Shown: piece after piece, positions 13,049 through 19,374 of the stretch
How positions within the stretch are numbered: the stretch's first letter is position 1
Layout: each line of letters starts with the position of its first letter
Assembly: GCA_934486875.1 (NCBI GenBank)
Contig: CAKSPU010000041.1
Location: 1-19,374 of the forward strand
DNA length: 19,374 nt
From: an uncultured Oscillospiraceae bacterium
Lineage (GTDB): Bacteria > Bacillota > Clostridia > Oscillospirales > Ruminococcaceae
Direction: 5' to 3'
Program-made: the position numbers and the translations under genes
Notes under the pieces: model-generated
Seen by the model: the letters and a program-made list of their open reading frames with translations, nothing else
Databases searched by the model: none
What the model was told of the DNA's origin: nothing

Positions 13049-14302
13049 ATGAATTTTGCACTTAGGCTGCTTGTGAGTACGGCGTGTGCGGCACTGACTG
13101 CACTTACAGGCGGCATTATATATTATAACTGCGTTCTGCCTGACAATTATTATGTTGCAAAAGGCGGAGAGCTTGAAATAAGCGAACACATTGCTGTCCG
13201 TTCGGACAGGATAATTCCCGAGAGCTATGATATTGATGTCACTGTTTCGGGAAACGAAACATATAATGTTTCCTCTATGAACGGAGGAGTATCGGAAAGA
13301 ACCGAACAGCTGAGCTTGTTTGGTATATTTCCCATAAAAAATGTAAGTGTTACCGAGGTTAGCGAGCCTGTTGTCGTTCCCTGCGGAACGCCTTTCGGAA
13401 TAAAGCTCCTCACAAAGGGCGTGCTTGTGGTGGAGCTTACGGGATTTGACAGCGGCGGAAGAGTTGCGTCGCCCGCAAGAGAGGCAGGCATCAGCGAGGG
13501 AGATATAATTGTGAGCATTTCTGGAAAATCCGTGTCATCAAACAAAGATGTGAGCAGGATAATCAGCGAAAGCGGCGGAAAAACATTGGGAGTTGAGCTT
13601 ATTCGTGACGGGGAAAGCAGGGTGGTGTTTCTTAAGCCCGACAGGTCTGCCGCTGATGACACATATCACGCAGGAATGTGGGTAAGGGACAGCTCCGCAG
13701 GAATAGGCACGGTAACGTTTTATGACCCGTCGACCAAAATGTTCGCAGGGCTTGGGCACCCTGTCTGCGATTCGGACACGGGAGAAATGCTCACAATGTC
13801 CGAGGGGCAGGCGGCTGACGTTTTCATCAGCGGGATAAAGAAGAGCTCGGCAGGGGCTCCGGGAGAGCTTATCGGAATGTTTACCTCTGACAAGTCCTGC
13901 GGAAGTCTTGTGATGAACTGCGAAAGCGGCATTTACGGCTATATGGACAAGTGCCCGACAGTTGAAAGCGCTGTTCCCGTGGCGATGCGGCAGGAGATAA
14001 AGCTCGGGGAAGCGGTCATATATGCCACCGTTGACGGTTCGGCTCCAAAAGAATACAGCGCTGAGATAGAAAAAATTGATATAAAGGGCTCTGAAGCGGG
14101 CAGAAATATGGTCATACGGATCACCGATGAACGGCTCCTTGACAAGGCGGGCGGCATTGTTCAGGGAATGAGCGGAAGTCCTATTCTACAGGACGGAAAG
14201 CTTGTGGGGGCAGTGACGCACGTATTCGTGAGAGACCCAACAAGAGGATATGCCATATTTGCGGATACAATGCTTGAATGTGCCGATAAAGCAGCAGGAT
14301 GA
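13049..14302 (+). CDS. spoIVB: SpoIVB forespore signalling serine peptidase (S55)
   Basis: A 417-residue protease that in Bacillus is secreted from the forespore into the intermembrane space and triggers SpoIVFB-dependent activation of sigma-K. It has an N-terminal uncleaved signal/anchor (residues 5-30), a PDZ domain at about 115-195 (VASPAREAGISEGDIIVSISGKSV), and an S55 domain from about 208 with FAGLGHPVCDSDTG (H237) and GGIVQGMSGSPI (S375 by comparison with Bacillus spacing; D360 as the probable third member). GAVTHVFVRDPTRGYAIF follows. Length matches the family (~420). A GAGAGGAAG site precedes the ATG. No forespore promoter is obvious because the palindromic element fills the usual position. 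A 14-bp stem-loop follows the gene. Confidence 0.95.
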   Translation: MNFALRLLVSTACAALTALTGGIIYYNCVLPDNYYVAKGGELEISEHIAVRSDRIIPESYDIDVTVSGNETYNVSSMNGGVSERTEQLSLFGIFPIKNVSVTEVSEPVVVPCGTPFGIKLLTKGVLVVELTGFDSGGRVASPAREAGISEGDIIVSISGKSVSSNKDVSRIISESGGKTLGVELIRDGESRVVFLKPDRSAADDTYHAGMWVRDSSAGIGTVTFYDPSTKMFAGLGHPVCDSDTGEMLTMSEGQAADVFISGIKKSSAGAPGELIGMFTSDKSCGSLVMNCESGIYGYMDKCPTVESAVPVAMRQEIKLGEAVIYATVDGSAPKEYSAEIEKIDIKGSEAGRNMVIRITDERLLDKAGGIVQGMSGSPILQDGKLVGAVTHVFVRDPTRGYAIFADTMLECADKAAG

Positions 14303-14309
14303 TTTTAAT

Positions 14310-14349
14310 GCAAAGATATATGTTTTGACGTTCTTACATATGTCTTTGC
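14310..14349 (+). other. 14-bp stem-loop after spoIVB, no T tract
   Basis: GCAAAGATATATGT (14310-14323) pairs with ACATATGTCTTTGC (14336-14349), one G-T pair, 12-nt loop. It is followed by AGTACATATC rather than T residues, so it would be an atypical terminator or an mRNA 3'-end stabiliser for spoIVB. Confidence 0.5.
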
Positions 14350-14400
14350 AGTACATATCAAAATATTATGCCGTTAATAAAATTTTAATCAATCAAAATG

Positions 14401-14429
14401 TTGATTTTTGTTGTGGTATGTAGTATAAT
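14401..14429 (+). promoter_or_regulatory. sigma-A promoter of the SGNH hydrolase gene
   Basis: TTGATT (14401-14406) and TATAAT (14424-14429) are separated by 17 bp. The start near 14436 gives a ~29-nt leader and separates this gene from spoIVB transcription. Confidence 0.7.
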
Positions 14430-14464
14430 AAATTTAGCTCTGTGAAATTTACGGAAAGAAGGAA

Positions 14465-15280
14465 ATGAATGTGTCATCTTATTACGAAAGAAAGAAAAGG
14501 AACGGTCTGAAATTCCGTCTTTCGTTTGTTCTTCTTTTTGTTTTTGCAAGCTTTATCGCCTGCTTTGCCATATATATGAAGAGCGGTGAAGTACCCGAAA
14601 AGCCTGATACTGAGATCGTTTCAATAACCGAATCGGTGAGTGCCGTGGAAGAAGAAAGGACATCAACTGCGGACATCAATCCTATTGCGGAGTCCGCCGC
14701 AAGGGACGAGAGCTATTTTGACAGCTGTATGTTTGCAGGGGATTCTCTTATTGTCGGTCTTGGGACCTACGGACTTATTCCCGAGGACAGAATAGCGGCA
14801 AACATCGGTATGAGCGTTATGAGCATCAATACCACTCCTCTCACCGAGCCTGACGGTACTGAGATACTTGCGGCTGACAAGATAAATGCTGCTGCTCCCG
14901 AAAATCTGTATATACTGCTCGGGCTCAATCAGCTCGGTTCATACACCGATGAGCAGCTTCTTGCGGCATACGGTGATTTTATCGACAGCATCGACAGGGA
15001 AAAGACAAACATCTATATCATCTCCGTTCCGCCTGTTACAGGGGAAAGGGAGACAGATGAGGACAGACCTATCCTTAATTCCGATATAGATAATTTCAAT
15101 TCAGACCTGCTTAAATTTGCCAACAACCGCTGTGTATATTATCTTGATCTGAACACGGTTCTGAAAGGCAGCGACGGACGCTTCCGTGAAGATTATGCGG
15201 AGGCTGACGGCATACATTTTATGAAGTCCACATACAGGATAATGCTTGATTATCTCCTTACCCACGTTTGCGGAGAATAA
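14465..15280 (+). CDS. membrane-anchored SGNH/GDSL-type hydrolase
   Basis: A 271-residue extracytoplasmic esterase-like protein. A membrane anchor lies at about 18-37 after a basic N terminus (KKRNGLK), followed by a low-complexity linker to ~80. The SGNH blocks are visible: MFAGDSLIVGL (89-99; Ser94), a block II glycine near 115, LLGLNQLG (151-158; Asn155) and DGIHFMK (248-254; Asp248, His251). Such proteins often remove or transfer O-acyl groups on peptidoglycan or surface glycans; the substrate is not shown. The start is ambiguous: ATG 14465 lies only 2 nt from AGAAGG, and GTG 14471 (two codons later) is better spaced. A DUF4358 lipoprotein gene follows after 73 bp without an evident strong terminator, suggesting a joint envelope role. 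Confidence 0.85.
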   Translation: MNVSSYYERKKRNGLKFRLSFVLLFVFASFIACFAIYMKSGEVPEKPDTEIVSITESVSAVEEERTSTADINPIAESAARDESYFDSCMFAGDSLIVGLGTYGLIPEDRIAANIGMSVMSINTTPLTEPDGTEILAADKINAAAPENLYILLGLNQLGSYTDEQLLAAYGDFIDSIDREKTNIYIISVPPVTGERETDEDRPILNSDIDNFNSDLLKFANNRCVYYLDLNTVLKGSDGRFREDYAEADGIHFMKSTYRIMLDYLLTHVCGE

Positions 15281-15299
15281 GCGTTTTCCTGATAAATTA

Positions 15300-15323
15300 C
15301 GGCTTTTGCCAAAACAAATGCCG
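15300..15323 (+). other. short interrupted stem-loop between the SGNH and lipoprotein genes
   Basis: CGGC-T-TTTG pairs with CAAA-T-GCCG around a 6-nt loop. No T tract follows. It may be a processing or attenuation element within a two-gene transcript. Confidence 0.3.
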
Positions 15324-15353
15324 AATAATATAAACTAACGAGGAAGTTTAACT

Positions 15354-15965
15354 ATGAAGAAAACTTTTGCTGCCGCTTGTGCGGCACTGTGCGCACTTAC
15401 ATTTTGTGCCTGCTCGGGTAATGCCGAAACTGAAAACGGCTCTGAGGGGGTATATACCGAGATAACCGCATCGGAAACTGTTTCCGAAACCCAAGCTCAG
15501 ACCGATGCTCCTTCCGAACAGGCTGAGACTGAAACAGAGACCGAAACAGAAACTGAGAGCGAAACAACAGCCGCAGCTGCGGCTGTGCCCTGTGCGGATA
15601 TCACTGCGGCTATAATGGATTCTGTAGAACTGCCCTCAATGGCTGAGGTCGGTGCTGACAGGATAGGTATGTATCTTGACCTTGCTATTCCTGAAAACTG
15701 CGATTTTTCAATGTATATATGCGGTTCGGGCGGATTTGCCGATGAGATCTTTGTTATCAATACGGCTGACATCAGCGTTGATGATGTAAAGACTGCGGCT
15801 GAAAAGAGAATTGAAACAAGAAAAAAGGATTTTGAGGGATATAATCCCGATGAATATGACAAACTGGAAAATTATGTATCATCCGAAAAGGACGGCTATT
15901 ATATGTATGCCGTTACCGTTGATAATTCAGTATGTGAAAGCATTTTTGATGAATATGTGAAATAA
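15354..15965 (+). CDS. DUF4358-domain lipoprotein
   Basis: A 203-residue surface lipoprotein. The signal peptide MKKTFAAACAALCALTFCAC ends in a cysteine-rich lipobox (most likely Cys20, Cys18 possible). A Ser/Thr/Glu-rich linker with a TETETETETE stretch (about 58-68) leads to a ~120-residue domain matching DUF4358: ITAAIMDSVELPSMAEV, DLAIPENCDFSMYICGSGGFADEIFVI, AAEKRIETRKKDFEGYNPDEYDKLEN and GYYMYAVTVDN. The function of DUF4358 is not established; members often sit near surface-polysaccharide modification genes, which fits the SGNH hydrolase upstream. GAGGAAG precedes the ATG. The gene is followed by the pyrH promoter. Confidence 0.85.
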   Translation: MKKTFAAACAALCALTFCACSGNAETENGSEGVYTEITASETVSETQAQTDAPSEQAETETETETETESETTAAAAAVPCADITAAIMDSVELPSMAEVGADRIGMYLDLAIPENCDFSMYICGSGGFADEIFVINTADISVDDVKTAAEKRIETRKKDFEGYNPDEYDKLENYVSSEKDGYYMYAVTVDNSVCESIFDEYVK

Positions 15966-15998
15966 TTTGTCAAGGTGATAAATTTTTACAAAAAGCGC

Positions 15999-16027
15999 TT
16001 TACATTTAAGGTAAAATAGTGTAAAAT
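15999..16027 (+). promoter_or_regulatory. sigma-A promoter of the pyrH-frr-uppS-cdsA cluster
   Basis: TTTACA (15999-16004) and TAAAAT (16022-16027) have a 17-bp spacer. The -10 overlaps an in-frame ATG at 16026, so translation of pyrH cannot start there from this transcript; the start must be 16068. A short palindrome, AAAGCGCTTT, overlaps the -35. Confidence 0.65.
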
Positions 16028-16067
16028 GAATAGTGAAAACTGTATCGTGAAAGGAAGTATATCGCAA

Positions 16068-16787
16068 ATGTCCGATCAGATAAAATACAAGCGTGTCTTG
16101 CTTAAGCTCTCAGGTGAGGCTCTTGCGGGAAACAAGAAAACAGGTCTTGACTACAGCGTGATAACCCCCATATGCGAAAGCATCAAGAAGTGCGTTGAGG
16201 CAGGAGTGCAGATGGGTATAGTTGTTGGCGGCGGAAATTTCTGGAGAGGTCGTTCAAGCGGCGCTATGGACAGAACAAGAGCCGATCACATCGGTATGCT
16301 TGCCACCACTATGAATGCTCTTGCTGTGGCTGATGTTCTTGAATCAATGGGGCTTGATGTCCGTGTTCAGACTGCTATTTCTATGCCTCAGGTGGCTGAG
16401 CCTTACATAAGGAACAAGGCTGTCCGCCACTTTGAAAAGGGTCGTGTTGTTATATTCGGCTGCGGAACGGGAAATCCTTTCTTCTCCACCGACACAGCTT
16501 CTACTCTCAGAGCTGCGGAGATCGAGGCTGATATCGTTCTGAAGGCAACTATGGTAGACGGCGTTTACGATAAGGATCCCAACAAGTATGACGATGCTGT
16601 GAAGTACGATAAGCTCACATTCAACGAGATACTTGTGAAAAATCTTGCTGTTATGGACAGCACCGCTGCATCTATGTGCAAGGACAACAATCTTCCTATT
16701 CTCGTTTTCGACCTCAGCCGTCCCGAGAATATTTACGATGCTTGTATGGGCAAGCCTGTGGGAACTCTCGTTGTTCCCGAGGAATAA
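16068..16787 (+). CDS. pyrH: UMP kinase
   Basis: A 239-residue amino-acid-kinase-fold enzyme that makes UDP from UMP, essential for nucleotide and cell-wall precursor synthesis. [14 protein letters not shown] (8-21), [77 protein letters not shown] and [17 protein letters not shown] are all diagnostic for bacterial PyrH. Length is standard. The start at ATG 16068 is chosen because AAAGGAAG (16050-16057) is 10 nt upstream and the alternative ATG at 16026 lies inside the promoter. In many Firmicutes rpsB and tsf lie directly upstream; here they do not, and pyrH has its own promoter. Confidence 0.97.
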   Translation: MSDQIKYKRVLLKLSGEALAGNKKTGLDYSVITPICESIKKCVEAGVQMGIVVGGGNFWRGRSSGAMDRTRADHIGMLATTMNALAVADVLESMGLDVRVQTAISMPQVAEPYIRNKAVRHFEKGRVVIFGCGTGNPFFSTDTASTLRAAEIEADIVLKATMVDGVYDKDPNKYDDAVKYDKLTFNEILVKNLAVMDSTAASMCKDNNLPILVFDLSRPENIYDACMGKPVGTLVVPEE

Positions 16788-16837
16788 TAAAAACATAATT
16801 TAACTGCATAAATTTTACACCGAAAGGAATTATTAAA

Positions 16838-17392
16838 ATGAACGAACAGATCAAAACAGCTCAGGATAAAATGAACAAGTGCCTTTCCGCTCTTGAAAGG
16901 GAATTTACAACTATCAGAGCAGGCAGAGCAAACCCTGCTATCCTCGATAAGGTCCAGGTGGATTACTACGGAACTCCCACAGCTATCAATGCAATGGCAG
17001 CCATCAGCGTTTCCGAAGCAAGAGTTCTTGTTATCCAGCCTTGGGATATTTCTTCCCTTAAGAACATTGAAAAGGCTATTCAGGCTTCCGATATCGGCAT
17101 TACTCCCACAAATGACGGCAAGTGCCTCCGCCTCGCATTCCCTCAGCCTACTGAGGAGCGCAGAAAAGAGCTTGTAAAGCAGGTTAAGAACATTGGTGAG
17201 GAAGCTAAGGTAACTATCAGAAATGCAAGACGTGATGCTCTTGACAAGCTCAAGGCAATGAAGAAGAACTCTGAGATCACAGAAGATGACCTTAAGGGCT
17301 TTGAAAAGGATCTCCAGAAGGTAACAGACAAGGCTGTTGATGACGTTGATGCAGCTGTTGTTGCCAAGGAAAAGGAAATAATGACAGTCTGA
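16838..17392 (+). CDS. frr: ribosome recycling factor
   Basis: A 184-residue RRF that with EF-G splits the post-termination ribosome. The family pattern runs throughout: N-terminal helix with KMNKCLSALEREFTTIRAGRANPAILDKVQVDYYGTPT split over residues ~8-45, LVIQPWDISSLKNIEKAIQASDIGITPTNDGKCLRLAFPQPTEERRKEL across ~67-116, and the closing coiled helix with RNARRDALDKLK and EKDLQKVTDKAV. Length is exactly normal (~185). GAAAGGAA before the ATG. It lies 50 bp after pyrH in the conserved order and is presumably co-transcribed. A 223-codon open frame on the opposite strand is only its shadow. Confidence 0.98.
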   Translation: MNEQIKTAQDKMNKCLSALEREFTTIRAGRANPAILDKVQVDYYGTPTAINAMAAISVSEARVLVIQPWDISSLKNIEKAIQASDIGITPTNDGKCLRLAFPQPTEERRKELVKQVKNIGEEAKVTIRNARRDALDKLKAMKKNSEITEDDLKGFEKDLQKVTDKAVDDVDAAVVAKEKEIMTV

Positions 17393-17466
17393 TATTTTCA
17401 TCATAATGCTGACAGAGAGGGCGTGTAGTTATAGTAGCCGCTGAAAATAAAGACGAACTTTACGTT

Positions 17467-18156
17467 TTGCCCCGTCACATCGGGTTTATTATGGACGGAA
17501 ACGGAAGATGGGCTGCAAAGCGTGGTATGCCAAGAAGCTTCGGTCATAAGGCGGGAGCAGAGGCTTTAAAAAAGGTCATTGACAGCTGCCGCAGGATAGG
17601 CATAAAATATGTAACATTTTATGCATTTTCCACGGAAAACTGGAAGCGCCCTGCCGAAGAGGTCGATGCTCTGATGAAGCTTTTCAAGGAGTATCTTAAT
17701 GAGGCGGATAAATTTGCCGGACAGAAAGCACGAATATGCTTTCTTGGAGATAAAGCACCGTTTCCCGATGACCTACGCATAAGAATGACCGAGCTTGAAA
17801 AAAATTCAGCGCAGTACACCTCTATGACTATAATGTTCGCAATGAATTACGGCGGAAGAGATGATATTCTTTACGCTGCAAAGCGGCTTGCACAGCTTTG
17901 TGCCGAAGGCGACATCACTCCTCGGGATATTGATGAAAAAACTTTCTCGGGTATGCTTTACACAGGCTCCGCACCTGACGCAGACCTGATAATAAGATCA
18001 AGCGGAGAGCAGAGGCTTTCAAATTTTCTTCTCTGGCAGTCCGCTTATGCGGAATTTTACTTCACAGACACGCTGTGGCCTGACTTTGATGAAAAAGAGC
18101 TTAGAAAAGCTCTTGATTCCTTTGCGTCACGCAGCAGACGATTCGGAGGTGTTTGA
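17467..18156 (+). CDS. uppS: undecaprenyl diphosphate synthase (cis-prenyltransferase)
   Basis: Condenses isopentenyl diphosphate onto farnesyl diphosphate to make the C55 carrier for cell-wall and surface polysaccharides. PRHIGFIMDGNGRWAAKRG contains the catalytic Asp and phosphate-binding region; further signatures are GHKAGAEALKKVI, YVTFYAFSTENWKRP, MNYGGRDDI, LIIRSSGEQRLSNFLLWQSAYAEFYFTDTLWPDF. The start is uncertain: the TTG given here yields 229 residues and lacks a ribosome binding site. The frame is open upstream to 17413 with no ATG, GTG or TTG, and AGAGAGG (17414-17420) is suitably spaced 10 nt before an ATA at 17431, which would give a more usual 241 residues. The stop is two bases before the cdsA ATG. 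Confidence 0.93.
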   Translation: MPRHIGFIMDGNGRWAAKRGMPRSFGHKAGAEALKKVIDSCRRIGIKYVTFYAFSTENWKRPAEEVDALMKLFKEYLNEADKFAGQKARICFLGDKAPFPDDLRIRMTELEKNSAQYTSMTIMFAMNYGGRDDILYAAKRLAQLCAEGDITPRDIDEKTFSGMLYTGSAPDADLIIRSSGEQRLSNFLLWQSAYAEFYFTDTLWPDFDEKELRKALDSFASRSRRFGGV

Positions 18157-18158
18157 AG

Positions 18159-19016
18159 ATGAAACAGCGGCTGCTTACTGCGGTTGTGGGCATTTCGCTC
18201 GGCATTGCCGTCCTTTGTCTTAACAACACGATAATTTTTCCGATTTTTGTGGCTTTTGTTGCTGTTATGTCCGTTTATGAGGTGCTTAACGTCTGCGGCT
18301 GCAAAAAATATCCCGTTCACTTCGGAATGTGCCTGCTTTTTGCGGCAGTCATACCGATGCTGACCTGGTTCCCGCAGATAGGTATGATTTGGAGGATATT
18401 TGCGGCATCGGTCATCGTGTTCTTTATGTTTGCGGGATATGTTGCGGATCACAAAAAGCTTCCGTTTGACAAGCTTGCAGTTATGGTCACTGTGACCTGT
18501 CTTGTAACACTTTCCATAACCTGTCTTGTATCTTTGAAGAATATGAGCGCTGTTCACGGCATATGTTATGTAGTAATGGCTCTTATGGCTGCCTGGATCC
18601 CTGATGCGGGTGCATATTTTGTCGGCACTGCCTGCGGAAAGCATAAGCTTTGCCCTGACATTTCTCCAAAAAAGACTGTGGAGGGAGCAGTTGGCGGACT
18701 TATCGTGACTGCTGTTGTATTCGTGCTTTATGGAATGGGCTACAAGTATGTTATGCACACATTCAAGGGAATTGATTTTGATGTGAATTATCCGGCGCTC
18801 GGGGTGATAATGCTTATCGCTGCCTTTATCAGTATGGTCGGCGACCTTTCGGCATCACTTCTGAAGCGTGAGTACAACATCAAGGATTACGGAAAGATCC
18901 TTCCCGGACACGGAGGAGTTGTTGACAGATTTGACAGCGTATATTTCGTTCTTCCCTATATAATGCTTGTATTTAACGCTTTCGGTCAGAAAATATTTAT
19001 TCATTCCGTAAGCTGA
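18159..19016 (+). CDS. cdsA: phosphatidate cytidylyltransferase (CDP-diglyceride synthase)
   Basis: A 285-residue polytopic membrane enzyme that makes CDP-diacylglycerol from phosphatidate and CTP. It has many hydrophobic segments and the CdsA signature near the C terminus: GDLSASLLKREYNIKDYG followed by KILPGHGGVVDRFDSV. Earlier, WIPDAGAYFVGTACGKHKL and SPKKTVEGAVGG form the conserved active-site region. The start at ATG 18159 is set by GGAGGTG (18145-18151) seven bases upstream; a TTG at 18153 is too close to that site. The SD and start are embedded in or abut the uppS 3' end, indicating translational coupling. Confidence 0.96.
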   Translation: MKQRLLTAVVGISLGIAVLCLNNTIIFPIFVAFVAVMSVYEVLNVCGCKKYPVHFGMCLLFAAVIPMLTWFPQIGMIWRIFAASVIVFFMFAGYVADHKKLPFDKLAVMVTVTCLVTLSITCLVSLKNMSAVHGICYVVMALMAAWIPDAGAYFVGTACGKHKLCPDISPKKTVEGAVGGLIVTAVVFVLYGMGYKYVMHTFKGIDFDVNYPALGVIMLIAAFISMVGDLSASLLKREYNIKDYGKILPGHGGVVDRFDSVYFVLPYIMLVFNAFGQKIFIHSVS

Positions 19017-19018
19017 TG

Positions 19019-19080
19019 AAAAAATATCGGTGCTGTTTCGGCTCGGACATTTTCGGGGCAGGGCAGCACCTTGATTTTTT
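19019..19080 (+). terminator. hairpin with T6 tail between cdsA and dxr
   Basis: GGTGCTG (19029-19035) pairs with CAGCACC (19064-19070), and flanking AAAAAAT (19019-19025) pairs with ATTTTTT (19074-19080) across a 3x3 internal loop. The T6 run makes it terminator-like, but the 28-nt loop is long. It may be a partial terminator or attenuator reducing dxr expression relative to cdsA. Confidence 0.5.
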
Positions 19081-19111
19081 GACGGGATATTTTTGAAAGG
19101 ATATGGGATAA

Positions 19112-19374
19112 ATGAAGAAGATAAATCTTCTTGGCTCAGGCGGTTCTATCGGCACTCAGACAGCAGATGTATGCCGTCGCCACGGCTTTGAGATACATTC
19201 TGCGGCTGTCAGAAACAATTACAAAAAGCTTGCGGAGCAGGCAAGGGAATTTAATATAAAGCGTGTCTGCATTTTTGATGAAAAATATTATAAGCCGCTA
19301 AAAGATGAACTTTTTGACACCGATACAGAGATACTCACAGGCATTGAGGGGCTTTGTGAGCTTGCGGCGGACAA
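19112..19374 (+). CDS. dxr: 1-deoxy-D-xylulose 5-phosphate reductoisomerase, N-terminal part
   Basis: Only the first ~87 codons are in the window; the gene runs off the right edge. The opening MKKINLLGSGGSIGTQTADV is the NADPH-binding GSxGSIG motif of Dxr (IspC), the committed step of the MEP isoprenoid route, followed by AAVRNNYKKLAEQAREFNIKRVCIFDEK. GAAAGGA (19095-19101) lies 10 nt before the ATG. In Firmicutes dxr usually follows cdsA and precedes rseP, so the position supports the call. One detail: family members commonly have LGSTGSIG, while here the Thr is Gly (LGSGGSIG). Confidence 0.93.
   Translation, partial: MKKINLLGSGGSIGTQTADVCRRHGFEIHSAAVRNNYKKLAEQAREFNIKRVCIFDEKYYKPLKDELFDTDTEILTGIEGLCELAAD

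Noticed and set aside
12833..13189. Minus-strand 118-codon and plus-strand 68-codon open frames over the palindrome
   Set aside because: They derive from the inverted-repeat sequence, lack ribosome binding sites, and one runs into spoIVB; treated as non-coding.
15992..16002. AAAGCGCTTT palindrome at the pyrH -35 as a catabolite (cre) site
   Set aside because: Too short and lacks the flanking TG/CA bases of a cre consensus; noted only as a small dyad.
16026..16067. Longer pyrH start at 16026
   Set aside because: That ATG overlaps the -10 element of the promoter and the extension is not part of UMP kinase; ATG 16068 has the Shine-Dalgarno.
16733..17404. 223-codon open frame on the minus strand across frr
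   Set aside because: It lies entirely opposite frr, has no ribosome binding site or recognisable domain, and mirrors the codon pattern of the real gene.
18057..18758. 233-codon minus-strand open frame over uppS and cdsA
   Set aside because: Antisense shadow of two certain genes; composition is His/Lys/Asn-rich without any fold signature.

Overview
The window looks like chromosomal DNA of a low-to-moderate GC clostridial Firmicute, most likely of the Ruminococcus/Oscillospiraceae type. This rests on AAAGGA/GGAGG ribosome binding sites, Bacillus-like promoters, sporulation genes (spoIIID, spoIVB), the gene order pyrH-frr-uppS-cdsA-dxr, a DUF4358 lipoprotein and a clostridial-style PcrA helicase with an extra segment. 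The genus is inferred from protein style, not from a database match. I see no phage, plasmid, CRISPR, rRNA or tRNA genes.

Layout. 1-3535: a short repeat-like left edge, spoIIID, the pcrA helicase and a small PNPOx-fold protein, closed by a strong hairpin terminator. 3536-6755: a leftward type I asparaginase gene, then rightward genes for two half-size TauE/SafE (TSUP) membrane proteins and a polyprenyl-phosphate sugar-phosphate transferase. 6747-9541: a leftward two-lobed P-loop protein whose second nucleotide site is degenerate, an HD-domain hydrolase, an independent ~100-nt transcription unit (candidate small RNA), and a Cof-type HAD phosphatase. 9596-12547: a leftward operon, read from its promoter as small membrane protein, LacI-type regulator, 1-phosphofructokinase-like PfkB kinase and dUTPase. 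12548-13048: a 500-bp intergenic stretch with a ~168-bp, almost exactly centred imperfect palindrome (MITE-like). 13049-15965: the SpoIVB protease, an anchored SGNH hydrolase and a DUF4358 lipoprotein. 16068-19374: pyrH, frr, uppS, cdsA and the start of dxr, the conserved block for UMP phosphorylation, ribosome recycling, undecaprenyl diphosphate, CDP-diacylglycerol and MEP-isoprenoid synthesis.

How the genes fit together. The right third is housekeeping envelope/isoprenoid synthesis: Dxr feeds isoprenoid precursors to UppS, whose lipid product is the carrier on which the sugar-phosphate transferase at 5385 would act. SpoIIID and SpoIVB belong to the mother-cell/forespore programme, so the organism probably sporulates or descends from a sporulating line. 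The LacI/PfkB pair is probably a local fructose or tagatose phosphate switch, with dUTPase as a translationally coupled passenger. I found no clear new multi-gene defence or metabolic system. The most unexplained items are the ~100-nt transcription unit at 8559-8656, the palindromic element at 12833-13000 with a possible diverged partner at the left edge, the degenerate second P-loop lobe, the split TSUP pair and the missing ordinary start codon of uppS.
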